64,000 nucleotides of DNA from Auriscalpium vulgare (Eukaryota; Basidiomycota; Agaricomycetes; Russulales; Auriscalpiaceae): contig JAHBBC010000020.1 of NCBI GenBank assembly GCA_019915015.1, positions 744,001 through 808,000 of the forward strand, read 5' to 3'. The notes beneath the pieces are model-generated. The model was given only the letters and a program-made list of their open reading frames with translations. It was not told the origin of the DNA and searched no databases. Both the position numbers and the translations under genes were made by a program. Positions 1 through 12,600 of this stretch are shown in pieces. Within the stretch, counting starts at the first letter, position 1. Each line of letters opens with the position of its first letter.

Positions 1-249
1 GCCATACGCATGCACAACGCTATCGCGGTACACCACCTCCCGCACATAGCCTGCGAGGTTCGATTCGATCAGACTGGTCAGGCCGAGAGCGCTGTCGCGC
101 CGATTCGTCGCGCCGACGGAGCGAAAGGCGAGGGGGGTGGCGGCGGCGCAAAAGGCTTGGTCGACGGCTCGGAGGCTGCGGAGGTCGTGGGCAGAAGCGA
201 CATCTTTGAGAATTGTGAGGATTTGTTCAACGGGGAGATAGATGGGCAT
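1..249 (-). CDS. F-box-like protein, N-terminal part (runs off the window)
   Basis: This frame opens with ATG at 249 and stays open to base 1, so only the first 83 residues are present. The protein starts MPIYLPVEQILTILKDV and continues with a segment around SLRAVDQAFCAAATPLAFRS. The pattern Pro-x-Glu-x-x-x-Ile-Leu, then Leu-Arg-x-Val, then Phe followed by Ala-x-Pro-Leu-Phe-Arg-x-Val is the usual look of the F-box at the start of Agaricomycete F-box proteins, which act as substrate adaptors of SCF ubiquitin ligases. No substrate domain is visible because the gene is cut. The call rests on pattern only, without a profile search. Confidence 0.6.
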   Translation of the reverse strand, partial: MPIYLPVEQILTILKDVASAHDLRSLRAVDQAFCAAATPLAFRSVGATNRRDSALGLTSLIESNLAGYVREVVYRDSVVHAYG

Positions 250-904
250 TGTAGTGACTGAGATAAAGTCGATAGCTATCAAGTGGCTATCACGCAAGTT
301 ATTGATACCGCGGCGTTTCCGGGCAACATGTGTTTTCTGAAGAAGGTCCAGTAATGCAGTGCGGTCCATCATGACACTTGTGACTGAACCTTCGAAGCCA
401 TGTTGAGTGAAGATCAAGCTCAGGAGAACCGCCCGCGCGCCCAAGAGGACCGACGGACTGCAAAGAGCCACGAGCATCGACCAGCACTCGAAACTGCGGT
501 CAAGAAAGCTAGATTTTTAAACGATTACAGTCAGGGTCCCTCCCCCGCTGGTAATCGTTCATCACCAAGCGCGAACGCCTCCGCTGCGCGCTGCGCCAAT
601 CGTGCTGAGAGACGCGATCTCCGAGCGACACATCGTCAACTGGCGGGATTGCCCGTCTGCGAGCGGCCCTGTACACCGTCTCGAGATGCCTGGTCAGGTC
701 TTCGGAATCAATGGGTGTCGCGAGAGCGGTCACCGACAGGCGGGACATTGTGTTAAGATGGACGGCAGGCGGGAGCAGTCCTGACAAAAATCATGCTCTG
801 AGGCACGCAGTGAGCAAAGTGGGGGGTTTTGGAACCGGTCAACGCACTGCAGTCAAGTACGAAAGCGTCCTCGATGGTAATGGTGCATCCGCAGATACAT
901 TTGC
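250..904. other. intergenic, no gene recognised
   Basis: Holds the promoter side of the F-box-like gene and the 3' flank of the P-loop gene. Open frames here are short, overlap each other on both strands and show no family motif. Confidence 0.5.
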
Positions 905-3008
905 TCATGTCGAGAGGCAACTTGGGCGGGGCGGATTTACCGGGAAAGAATGATTAGCGATGTTCAGGTGACTGAAAATGTACGCATGGAAGTCACTTAC
1001 GGGAATACGCAGACAGTAGACATCTCCGCGCACATCACCACTCCATCCCACCGGCAAAATCCACTTGTATGTACGCTCAGGCCTTGCGGGTACCACCAAC
1101 AGATACTTCACCTCAACAGCCCCGTAATTTCTCTCCATCTTTTGCTTCATCGCACGAACCTGCGCATACCCCTCAGCAGAGCCCTTGTGTGTCTTCGCGA
1201 TCGTCACCTGGCAAACCCAGAGGATCTTTGGTGTCGCGGTGTGGTCGATGAAGAGTCCGTCGAACAGAGGGTGATTGGGAATGGACGGTACGAATAATTG
1301 CTTGGCATTCGCGGGGACCTCTCTGATGTTGTCGTAGTATGACATGCCAGCGAGCTCCGGGAGGCCGAGGCTCGCTTGCGGCACCGCAGTGTCTACGTCC
1401 ATGGGCTCGTCGCCCGCGAGCTCTTCGTCCGTGGGCTCTTCGCCTACGGTGACGACCTCGAAGAGTTCGTCGGGCGTGTCGGGCGTGTCAGGCGCATCGG
1501 GCGCAGGTACGTGTTGAAAGATGGCACGGTTGACAGGTGGTCGTATGCGCACCATCGGCAATATCAGAGGGATGGCCGCCAAAATGTCGGCAGGTACATC
1601 CGTGCTCCTGGCGAGGATGTGGAGAACAGCCCCCTCAAAAATCCATCCGGCGAGCGTGCTTGATTGTTGGAAGGCACGGAGGAAGCGAAGGAAGCCCGTA
1701 GTCTTGACATACTCCGCGCGCGCGACCCAGTAAGACACTAAGCCCCCGACGTATGGCGATTTCGGCTTCAAAACTGCCGTGTCGGATTCGGTCGGTGAGG
1801 TAACCGGGACTTTGCTGCGCTCAACCGTGACAAGTTGGTGGCAAATCGCGTCGGCTTTGATGTGAGCTAGGGCCATCACGGTCTTCAGGTTCCTGAGCTG
1901 TTTGTATGATGTGAACTCCTTCAGCGCGTCCAGGATCGCGATATCAAGTTTCTTCCTCCCTGCGAGGGTGCCATATATCTCACGAGCCGCGTACCCGTAC
2001 TGACCGATGATATCAGATAGCTTGTTCATGTAAGCCGCCTGCTGCCCTGGGGCGGCTCGATGATAGAACTTCTGAAGAGCGAGCCTATTACAGAAATTGG
2101 TTGAGCGAACCGCAGCTGGGTCGAGCTAAAGTGAACATACCCCTCACGAAGCTCATCCTCTGTCCAGGGGCTCATGATGAGAACGATTCCTTCTCTCTGT
2201 TTTAGCCATCCTTTGTACCTGTCTTCGTCCGGAGAAGTGAGGTGAAGTGGGAAAATGCTGGGACTAAGGACGAGACTATCTGGGGGAGGTTCGTGCTTCT
2301 TGGCGCTCGCATCGATAAGCAACCAGGGACAGTCTTTGGGAGGAAGGCCAGTGTTTAGGTCGTAGTCCGCGCGTGCCAGTGATGGGTTGGCATGGGTGAG
2401 GACGCCTTTCTCGGTAAAGAGAAACAGCTCCCCCGCAAGGAACACCGCGATGATACGGCGCTCTGAGAGGTGACGTGCGACGATGTACGCGTCGAGGCTG
2501 TCTTGCCTGCAAAAAGTTGAGTCAAACCATCGAAAACGCTGGATAGACTCGGATACTCACCAACCCCTGGCTGACCTGTAACAACTACGCCGTCCTCGGG
2601 GAGATGGCGGTACATGTTTTCAGAGCGCTGGTACATGATATCATACTCTTGACGTATGAGCAGTCTTCCCTCAGAGAATCGAAGGAATCGCTGGGCCAGT
2701 AGCTCTTCGTCCGCACGAAACCCGTAGTCACTATCTGTGAGGTTCGCTTTGCCCCACAGCCTGGAACAGAACTGTTTGCCAGGGTTTCTGATTTCACTTC
2801 CGCGTTGTGTGACTGTGAAGGCCTTAATCCACGTTCGTGGGAGCTCGACTGTGAAACCGTTGTGGTTGAGCTCGATCACGCCAGCTGGTGGTTGTTGGAG
2901 TAAAGAGACGGGCACCGAGGCGGGAGGCGAAGCAGAGGTTGGACTAGTAGACGGAGGCGACCATGGCGCCTGCTGACTATCTTCAAATTTTCTCTTTATC
3001 CCAGACAT
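905..3008 (-). CDS. RHS/Crinkler-like P-loop protein with damaged Walker A
   Basis: Three exons: 2561-3008, 2141-2501 (or 2506) and 905-2084. The second intron (2085-2140, GTATGT..TAG) is clean and joins the frames into KFYHRAAPGQQAAYMNKL. Exon 1 ends in the Walker A stem VVVTGQPGVG. After the obvious acceptor at 2507 the next codons read G-K-T, but this frame is closed. The long downstream frame (SLDAYIVARHLSERR...) is reached only if the acceptor moves five bases, to the AG after GCAAG. That gives a 662-residue protein without the Walker A lysine. The arrangement resembles fungal proteins related to RHS or Crinkler-associated ATPases. The C-terminal half matches nothing I recognise. It may be a young pseudogene, a NAGNAG-like splice variant or a sequencing error. 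Confidence 0.6.
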
Positions 3009-3545
3009 GGAGGATTAGAAGAAAGGGCGGATGTAGAGAACGTGGAGAGGGAATGGTCAGAACTTTGAGGAGTAGGCAGAACATCGCGGCCGGACCGCAT
3101 GGCGGGCCGGATTGCCCGGTCAGACAGATGATCCCGGTCACGAGCCCGCGAAGGTTGAATTTGTCTACTCTGCCTCAGGGAGACTAACTGCGAGCAGCCA
3201 CGATCATCGCTCAGTGGCTGAAGCTCTGAAGGACCCTCAGTACACCTGAAACCCAGTCAGTTCAACAATGGTCTGTCGAGGAAGCTTGACAATATTGACC
3301 GCTCCAGAGAATCAGACTCCACGTCGCAACCACATACCGCGATGTTGAAACTTGCAAGTAAATGAGACTGTAAGATTCCGCCTGTTTCATTCTCTCTATC
3401 GGACAGATTCATCGCTTACGGTCTACGAGAGACTCAAGACATGCGCGTGGCTGGAGAGAATTGGCATTAGTACATTTCATGATCAGTGTAGTATGGTAGC
3501 CATAGCCGACGCTGCGCGTGAACAGTCGATACTTATGAACCCCAT
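3009..3545. other. intergenic, no gene recognised
   Basis: Upstream of the P-loop gene and downstream of the phosphatase. Nothing beyond short unsupported frames is visible. Confidence 0.5.
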
Positions 3546-5422
3546 TCAAAGCAAGAGCATCGCGGTTCCAGCAGGGATATTGGTAAAGAAATCTGCTGTC
3601 CCCGTAGCGTTCAAGACATCCTGCAGCCCGCATGTCGTGATATAATCGCCCACAATTTCCCCGCGCTTTGCAACATACTTCGTGAAGTTTTCCAGGGGAC
3701 ATGTCGACCCAGGTCCAGAGGTGCACTCCGGGACAGGAACGGGCGCGTTATTCACCTGCGGTCACACATCAGCAAACCAAGAAATGTGAGCAGGGCGGAG
3801 ACGGTACTCGAATTCTGATGAATTTTGCGGCATCCGCCCGCGCTCCGGGCTGCATATTTACTTGTCCCGGGATGTGTCGCACAGTCGGGGCTTCGGGTGC
3901 GCTACACGACAGGCGCTCGAGCGCGATGTAGCCCCGAAACGCCACCAGGTAAGACGAGCGGAAGTGGCGCTTTGGATTGGGGGTGGTAGGCGACAGTGGG
4001 GACACATCAGAATCATTCCAGATGCCGAGCGCCGAGATGACAGGCGGAAGGTCGTTGTCGTGCTAGCAACATCGTCAGCCATACTCTGAATACCAAGAGA
4101 GAAGTAGGTCGTAAGTATGGAGGGAATGCGCACCGTGAAACCCATAAGAAGAGGCGGCGGCACAAAGGAGCCGGACGGGATGAATCTATCCGGACCCAGA
4201 ACAAACAAATCTGTGATCGCCTTCAACAAAGGAAAGCCCGTTGCGCCGGAAAATGGGTTCCCGGGGCCAGATCTAGCAACGGATCGTGTGAGTCAGTCTG
4301 GGGAAGTTGTGCGAAACGCGCGCTTCGAGTCACCCATAGTAGTAGTTCAAGTCGTCGGCGTATTCATAGTCCAACCATTCGGATGCTAGTAGGCTTGGAT
4401 CAGAATCGAGTAAAGAAGTTGGTTGTGAAGGGAGTCACGCTGGAAGACATCGCAAAACCGCGTATCCCCATTGATTTCCGCCTGGAACCCACACAGATCT
4501 TGCATAACGCCCACATCGCTCGAATTGATCTGCAGACCGTCCAAAAACTTGTTGATTCTCTTCGCAATTGCACCCTGGAAGGACGCCCGAAAAGCATTCG
4601 CGCGGGCCGAGGAAGTGTCGCCCGTGGCAAACGCAGGACAGGACGTTGTTGGCGTGAGGGAGTTCGCGAAGGTGAAGTTCACCGAGTCCGGGAGAGACAC
4701 GACGGTTCCCCTGTTCTCCGTGGGAAGCCTGAGGTAGGACCCCTGCGAGAGATAGCCCCGCAAAAAATACGACGCGGTGTCGAGAACGCGCTGCTGCGAC
4801 GCGGACCTGATTACTCACACCTCTCAGCTCAAAACCCCACGAAGTGAATGGTTGGGATTCGAAGGATCGTGGCGCACCATACAGTCAGATTCCCACCCCC
4901 GCTGGTGAAGCCGTAACGCTTCCTCAGCCCCACGCCGAGCCCGAAGGCCTCCGCTGCGCCAGTCGCGCTGAGAAATGCGATCTCGTGCGACGCATCGTCC
5001 ACCGGCGGGACCCACGAGGGAAGGAAGCTGAGGGGGCCACGCGCAGTAAAAGACGCGTTCTGGATTTTGGAAAAGAGGGATTGCCAGCTTGCGAAGGAGC
5101 CAGGCTCGGGGTATCTTCTGCAAATTCCAATTCAAAGTAAGTGAGATTGCTTTGCATAGGAAGTGGACAAATAATTCGAGCTGAGGAGAAGCACTCACGC
5201 TCCGTGCCGGACGATGTACGCGGCCTGGTCGACGACGCACCCGGCGGGAGTGTCTACTGGGATGCCGAACTGCGATGGCGCATCGAAGTAAGGGGACGCG
5301 GGCCCGGAGTGTTCCAGCGGGTTGAACGCCACCTGGCCACATGCTGCACCGGTGAGCAGGGTGACTGTGAGCGCCACACAAGGCAGAGTCAACTTCGACC
5401 TCGAACTGAGACTGAAACGCAT
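3546..5422 (-). CDS. Secreted histidine acid phosphatase (phytase-type)
   Basis: Seven exons: 5199-5422, 4878-5117, 4439-4806, 4334-4385, 4134-4272, 3808-4062 and 3546-3755. They sum to 1488 bases, or 495 residues. The family hydrolyses phosphomonoesters, including phytate, through a phosphohistidine intermediate. The catalytic motif RHGARYP (residues 72-78) is assembled across intron 1. The proton-donor motif HD is at 342-343, right after intron 5 (context THDNDLPPVISALGI). Residues 1-30 begin MRFSLSSRSKLTLPC and carry a hydrophobic core ending in a small-residue cut site, which fits a signal peptide. Paired cysteines near the C-terminus (ECTSGPGSTC) match the disulfide-rich tail of secreted members. 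Length and motif spacing are normal for the family. The gene appears intact and extracellular. Confidence 0.93.
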
Positions 5423-8400
5423 CGAGATGACAAAGTCCGTCAGAAAGATGGGTATCCTGATTGTGAGCGTCAGAGGATGGCATCTTGGATGACATCTGAA
5501 GGTCCGGAGGCAAATTTCCCGCGGAGCCCGTACGAGTTGCACGTTTGTCGTCGCTCCGGCCGACACTGTCGAGGAAGTGGAAGCTGTCGAAATTCGCCAT
5601 GCAACATTTCTCAGTACCTCTTCCTGCCGGAATAGGTGAATGAATACACGAGTGGACACAGTGCGGTCGTGCTCACACGTGTGATGGACGGGGCGCACTT
5701 CGAACTTGATGCACGGTTATCCGGAAAGCCGTTCGGCGTCGTCGGCCGAAGCGTCCGTCTGTATTGTGAGAAGGGATGAAAGCGATCATACCGGCGAACC
5801 ATGCAGAAGTGCCGGTCTATGATCAAGTCCTGAAAAACAAGGTCCGCGCCGAGAGGCTAGCCTCTTGAAGAGAATAGGGCGCAGCCTTCCCGCGAGCCTA
5901 AGACGACAGTATCAGCGATCGGATACTTGGCGATAAGTTTAGATCAAGCCACCATTCACCGGCCATGTGCATCCACACACACACCCACAAGCACGTGCGG
6001 CACATCGCCCTGAGCCTCGTTACTCGTCCCTAGCGCCTATGACGCAAGTGGCGATCGCACCGAAGCAGGGGAAGGCCGTCGTCACCGCCCTCGCCAGCCC
6101 CGTGGCCCACGACGCAATGCTAAGCTTGCGCGATCACAGTTCGCGAATTTTCAATCGGAATACGCGAGAACGCGTCTTGTGCACGTCGGATGAGGCAGGT
6201 GCGGACCGGGCGCGCGCTCGGCTGTTTGGGTGAGATCAGCTCGATAGGCGCGAGGGGGCGCGTGCGTGCGCGCCGCGAGCTTCAGCCTTGCAGACGCCGG
6301 ACGGCGCGCGCGCACAGCAGCCTGCGGATTGCGCGCGAGGTCATGAGGCTGCGGATCTGGAAAGGAAGTCGAAAGCGGGTAAGCTTGATAGGCCCATAAG
6401 TCCAGGTCAGGCTTATTTGCGCGCATCAGTACGCGGGCTAGGGACGCTCTACACGGACGTACCTGTGCAGAAGCTACGAGCGCATCATCGACACCGAGAC
6501 GCGGTTCGTGCGCTCGAGTTGGATTGCCAGAATGCCGGAGATCGTCCGAGGGTGTTGAACCAGTCCTCACGAACCGCAAGTGTCGTAGGCGACCTACGTA
6601 TGCTGTGGGTCAAGCGGCGCGTACTCCACGCGTGGGCTGAATGTTGAACGTTGAGCGCAGGAGTGGCTTATCGCTGCTGGCGGCCGACCAATCAGATCTT
6701 GTTCTAGGCCTAGGCTCCCAGTACTGCCTGCGCCAGGCGCGTCTGACATGAAGAGGTTATCAGAAGACGCGACCACCCGAGTGAGAAGAACTTCGCCGTA
6801 CGGACGTCATCTGCATCTCGGTCGATGCGTGGGGGATAGTGCGCCTGAACGAAGACGTGTGCATTTCTAGGGTGCGTGCGGGAAGTCTGATAGGTAGATG
6901 CCACCGATGAGAAACGCGAGCCTGCCTATCGTGACGTACGAACGCACGCGCGGGTGGTGGCAGCGCAACTCGGACAAGGGCGGCCGGCGTTCGCGCGACG
7001 TATAAAACCCATAGGCTTCACCGGGGCATGTTTTATGTGATGTGGACCGGTGCTTTATGGATACTGTGGGACAAGACATTGATTTGAATGAGTTGAGTTG
7101 CGCGATAACGAGAAACCGTCAACTTGTTCAGATCAACTCTGACGCCATTTAGTCTAGGCAACGTAAACCTCGGTCAACAACGGAAGAGTCCTGACGGAAG
7201 GGACGTACCTCTCGGAAATGAAGGCCCTTCCGTCAAACATACGCAGGGAATTTCGAAATACATGCCCTAAGCTTTGGGTGCGGCCCGGACCTTCCGTAGC
7301 ATGTGAGGGCCATCTCGTCGACGAGAATGGCTTGCAGAAAGGCACCGCATCCGCATGTGGGCGCATATGTATAGGTGGATCCAGGATCACCGGATCCACT
7401 GCTGCGTTGGGCCGGCGTCCAACGCAGGCAAGTGAGCAGATGACGCGTCGAGCCGAACGACGCGTCGGCGCATATCTGCTCTGCGAGTGCTTCGCGCGGA
7501 AGGCGGGGACGAAAAGGAGCCCGGTGCCTATCACCAAGGAGAGTTTGAAAGAGTCTTGGTGATCGGCAGGAAATTCCAGCAAGGACATGTACGCACCATA
7601 GCATTGAAAGGAGTCGCACATATGTTGGACTCATTACACCAAACGCTGCTGGGGGCAGACGACAATCGCGGGCCCCGATGATCGTTGCAGAAGCGGCAGG
7701 CCAGCAGACATGTGCACTGCACGTTTGTTGGGCTGCGAGGCTGCGTTGCGACATGTGAGCTCAAGATACGGCAGCCTCACACGCAGGCGCGAGATAAGGC
7801 GCAAGTAGCGCAACAGAAGGTGGCGCGAAGGGCGCTTACGACGGGCACAACGTTCGAGGCAAGCTTCGCCATACCCGTATGAAGAGCTCGGGGCGTTGCC
7901 GGGGGCGACTTGACTTCTGGAACGCGAACGCGCGATAGTGTTGTCACCTCGCAGTCAACAGAGGACCCCGGAACCCGTGGCACTTCGTATGGTCTCAGCT
8001 CCTGCGGCTTCCCGCTCCCGAAGTTGGGAGCTCCGAGATGTGCGGCGCAGCTGATGCAGCCCGAATATATCTGTTATATCGAATATCTGGTGTTGCCCGA
8101 CACGAGTAGATTTTACATCGAAGTATAAGCTACCTGAGGCCTTGGAATCAGCTGGGCCCAATGAAAATTTAATAAATCGCCCACACACCAAGCGACGCTG
8201 TGAGACTTTGTCTGGTTTTGCTTCCACCACTGGAACATCCGAGCGGCGGGCAGTGTGGATGCGCCAGGTCCGATGGATCTCTCGAGGTATCAGGGGTCCT
8301 AGTGTCTAGCATGGTGTTGTCATCCCGAGGCGAAGGCGTCAAAATGTCGGTTGCGCTTGCGCGATGACGAGGATGGCGAATGGCGACAGCTACGCGCACA

Positions 8401-9088
8401 ACCCGATTGTCTGCGTGCTTGTCATAATGATGAAATATCAGAGCACACAAAGGCGTACGTACGCGCGGAATCCTGATACTCGCTGTATCTGTACGTGTAG
8501 GAGGCTGACGGACCGAACTGCGCAGACGAGTAGGCACGCGGGCGGACGAGCCAGCCAGATAACAAGCAGGGAAGCAGGGGAACGTGGTCGCCGCCAGTGT
8601 GCAGGCTGATGGAAAGGCAGAACCATATAGAGCGCGAACACACACGGCGGGCACAAGGCCACAAGCGGAGTTGTGCGAGCAGACGGAACACAGGCATAGA
8701 GATATGATAAGACGGCGTGTGGCCTCGCCAAGGCCCAAGACGTCCGTCCACTGGGTGCTTCGTATTCCCGGCGATATACCCTGAGCTGTAGCTGTCGAGT
8801 TATCGATGGATTTGTGATTCGAGATGAGACCGTACTTGGAACAAGCTCAGCAGCGGCCCCCCGTATCTGCGTGTTGACGCTGGACGCTTTTATGCCCCAG
8901 GGACAGGAGAAGGTCAAGGGCCAAGATGGCACTCAGAAGATGGCGGGGGAAGGAACGGTCATCTGACGAGGAGAGCAGGAAAACCGAACCAGCTAGCCGA
9001 GAAAACCGAATCCCCAATCGATTGATTTTCCCGAACCGGCGCGCTAGTCATTTACCTCCGTTCCTTGTCTCCCCCCTCACCGTTTTCC
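5423..9088. other. long non-coding or unresolved stretch
   Basis: About 3.7 kb where no frame on either strand shows a family motif or a convincing chain of splice sites. Many frames are short Arg/Ala/Pro-rich shadows of CG-rich DNA. I saw no terminal inverted repeats, transposase motif or poly-A tail that would mark a mobile element. Confidence 0.45.
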
Positions 9089-9096
9089 TATAAGTA
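9089..9096 (+). promoter_or_regulatory. TATA box of the Cys-rich small protein gene
   Basis: TATAAGTA lies about 90 bases before the ATG at 9188, a usual distance for fungal TATA promoters with a short leader. The same octamer stands before the metallothionein gene. Confidence 0.55.
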
Positions 9097-9187
9097 TGAC
9101 TCCGCGACCCAATTATGTTCTGCAACCCGCCCCCCTCACCACTTGCCACTTTTTCGCGCGTCCCAAAGACACCCCCTGTCGTTCTCC

Positions 9188-9606
9188 ATGTGCCGCCGCA
9201 TAGCGTACGTGTCCTTCACCCGTCCCCTCCCTTTCTCCCTAACACACACCCTTTCAGTGAAGGAACACGATGGGCCCGCTGCGGGGTATGCCTGTCCGCA
9301 TCCTCCAAGACCTTCTTCCGTTGATCCGTCTCATGTCTAGCACTACCAACGCCACATGATTGTCGCCATCGTAGACTGCAACTCGAGCAGGTGCGAGAAG
9401 AGCTACCTCCACCCCATGCACTGTCAGCAGCCCAACTGTACTCGGGTGCGTCCTTGCTTCCATTTTCTCGGATCCCCGACGGGCCTAACAGTTTCTTTTC
9501 ATTTGCATAGAACTTCGGCCCTGAGGTCCAGAAGGACATCGACACCGTCGACGAGTTCTGCTTCGCTTGCCGCGCCGCCGTGCAGCGTCCCACAATCCGC
9601 CATTGA
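9188..9606 (+). CDS. Small cysteine-rich basidiomycete protein, 81 residues
   Basis: Four exons: 9188-9204, 9258-9285, 9341-9445 and 9511-9606, 246 bases. The introns are 53-65 bases with GTACGT, GTATGC and GTGCGT donors. The spliced protein starts [17 protein letters not shown]. It then carries [19 protein letters not shown] and, after the last intron, FCFACRAA. The repeated C-x(4-5)-C spacing suggests a small zinc-binding or knuckle fold. Proteins of this shape are common and uncharacterised in Agaricomycetes, usually as very short multi-exon genes. No signal peptide is seen, so a cytosolic or nuclear place is more likely. The function is unknown. Confidence 0.8.
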
Positions 9607-12600
9607 CAGGAACAACGCCCCCTCCGATTCCTTCACCCGCCTTCCTTCACCCGCCCTGCACCACCAGCTGCGCACATGCAGGCGCCTCCGTCCGTCCGTC
9701 GCCTATTTACATTACTAGAGCTGCCCCACCATCACATACCCCGGATCCACCGCACACCTAATGTCCACCCATGATCCACCCGGTTCTCTCGTGCCGAACT
9801 CCTTCGTCCCCCACCCTGTTTGTTTATTGCTGTCGAGTCGCCACCAACTAATCGCTCTCAACCGCAATCCAGTATACCCGACACGCAAAATGTACCTTTA
9901 CTTGTTCAGCAGTTGTTTGTACTGTACGCTTAGCTCCTCGGACTGCCCACGCATAATGTGCTTCCGTCCGCAATTGCTTTCGAATAAAATCTTCGTTTCT
10001 GATTCAACACAAGCGTACTTCTGTTCGGCGTGCTCCCGAATTCCGAAGGCCGGACACACTCCAGACACCCGAGGGCGTCCACCATGTGTGCGCGATGTGG
10101 AGAGTGTTTCGGCAGTTCTCGAGAAAAGAATAACTGATGGTGACAGCATTGGAGACGCAGGGTCACCGTGACCGACGTCGGTTCCCAGACGACGATGGCA
10201 GTGCGGCACTCGAGAGGTGGCGGCCGTCGACTGCCGTATTGAATGTCCGCACCCGGCATTCCCTCGGCACTGCGAGATGGACCTCGGTATATGCCGATAT
10301 TTGAGTGTCAGCTAGAGCATGCCACTCACGACGACTTGCATCCCTTACACTTACAAATCCCCCTGCTTCAAACGAAAATGACTAACGGGAACACGTTTAC
10401 TGCCCCAGACTCACTCCTTTCTGCAAGCACGAACGATGTTCGCCATCCGTCACCTTATGAAGTAGACTCCTGTCTGTTCGATCAGACGTTCGCCTTGAGT
10501 CAAATGCCACCAGCAACCTATCCACCCGAGACCTCCCACGGCAGCGCGGCAATGCTTTCGCGGTTCGTCTGATGATCTTCTCGTCCTCACCGAGCGGGCC
10601 CTACGTACAGCAGACGCTTCTCTCCTCCGTCGCTCCGGACGCACCGGTCCCTGACGGACGACGGAACGCGAGGCCTGGCCGACCGAGAGCGTTATACCCG
10701 CCTGGACCCGCCCGACCGGTTCGCGTGCGCCATGTGCATGTGGCAACCGGGTCACCTGAGCTGGCGGCGCTGGGACTTGGCCATGGCGACGGCGAGGGGT
10801 GGCGCGGGCGTGGATTTGCAGAAGAAACGCCGCGACTTTCCGCTCTCCAGGCCCCGCGTGGACGCTCGCTGCTCGGTCCGAAATGCGTATGTCCATCTGA
10901 ATTGCTGTGATTTGCCGTCCCCCCCTGCACGATTTATATCCGGCGCGATCGCGAGCTACCTCCTGCACACACATATCGATGACGCACTTCGCGACGTACA
11001 TACATTCAAGACTGAACGTGTGCCGACGTGTGCATGCGATGGGGCATGGCGTATGCATGCAGCTGTCACGTTTGTTGTGCCGCAGGAGGGGCGTGTCTTG
11101 CCGTGCACCGTGCGCAGGAGGCGGCACGGGTGGCACGGAGAGGCATCCCAGGGACGCGGTGCAACGGCGCGCTTGGGGCGCCCTCCCTGCCGCATGATCG
11201 ATGCCTGTGGTCACGATGGTCCTGACAGGTCAAGGTTGACGTTGGGGGATCACCATCAACATGCCTCTGGGCGAAGAGGCCCGTAGGCATCGTAAGCACG
11301 TCCTACTACATCCCTGGACATCGTTTCCAGGCTCCCAAGTCGCGGCTTACCTGACGCGCGCCGTTATGTCCGCTGAGCGTGTTTCATATTTGGAACATCG
11401 AGCGCTGTGCCCGGCCAAGGCGCTCGGCCATCGTCGGCCGCCAGCTGCGCCAGCCCGCGTCAGCTGCACATACCGCGTTCTGCTGTGATCCTTGGGAGTC
11501 TGCGGCGCTGACAGACCAGACAGGTTGCGCCGCGACCGCCGCACACGCACACGCACACAGATGGGTGGATGGCTAAAAGTAGACTGTTATATTGGAGGCC
11601 CTGCATGCAGTCAGTTCGCTTGACAAAGTCACAGGTGCGCGACCTGGACGCCCTGACGCCAGCAGGGCGTTGGCGCTGAATGAGAAGCGAACTGGAGATA
11701 CCATGAAAGATCCACCGGGCTTCAATTTCGCCTGCAATATACTTGTTGCATCTTTGAACGGCGCCTCTCCCGACTGTCGGATCTGCGCTCGGCGCCTCCG
11801 CAAACTTGGCACCACCGCAGCCGCTTCTGGACCCACATCGCCGCGAAGACTAAGAGGTCTTGTGAAGTGGTTAGAGCCTCTGCAGAGGAAGATGACAATG
11901 TCCGATAGCCGGCAATTGATGAAATGTGGGCTACGGGAGAATACAAAGGCTCGTGAGGGTGTCACGAGCGCGGCGGATAATGAATGATAATACTCTCTGC
12001 TGCCACGCGCGAAACACGCACCATGTGTTGCGGCTCTAGCCGCAATAAGGGGTGTACATTGGTCAATATTACGCCACGCACGGGTGGGCGTCGAATGCCA
12101 AGAGTGGCGTGAACCCGAGGCAGAGCACACCATAGACCTGCAATACACAGTGAAACAACCTGGAGATGACGGAGACGGGGCGCTAGTCGAAGAATAGACG
12201 CGGTGTTTGCTTGAATGGTGCCGCGGCGCGCTGCGCAGCTATCCTCGCTGCCTGTTACAAAGGATGCATAACGCAATCCTTACGTGTTTACCACTCTTTT
12301 TGGTTTGAGAAGAGAAGCAGCTCCGGTAGACTAGTTGGTGGACGTCCGGCCGCCGACTGCTAAGACAAAGGCAGGAGTCGGATCGACGACACCGCGTAAG
12401 CGAGGGAGAGAAGCACAGAACCCAGGCGGCCAGGCAGCCCCGAGTGCCCTAGGCTCCAGTCCATACACGCGTAGTCAGACAATTCGTAATGCACACACGT
12501 CTTCAGCAGACAAAGCCCAGCTGGTCCAGACAGTGAGAGCTGCGCACGCCCACGGGCAACAGCGGCCGCGCCGTCGAAATCGTGATCCTCTCACCGGGTG

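Noticed and set aside
10563..10920. possible C2H2 zinc-finger gene on the plus strand
   Set aside because: One C-x2-C pair and an RRDFP-like word are visible, but the expected histidines and second finger are missing and frames are broken.
10450..11214. 254-codon open frame on the minus strand
   Set aside because: Strong Arg/Ala/His bias, no family motif, overlapping frames on both strands, no splice logic. Best explained by CG-rich non-coding DNA.
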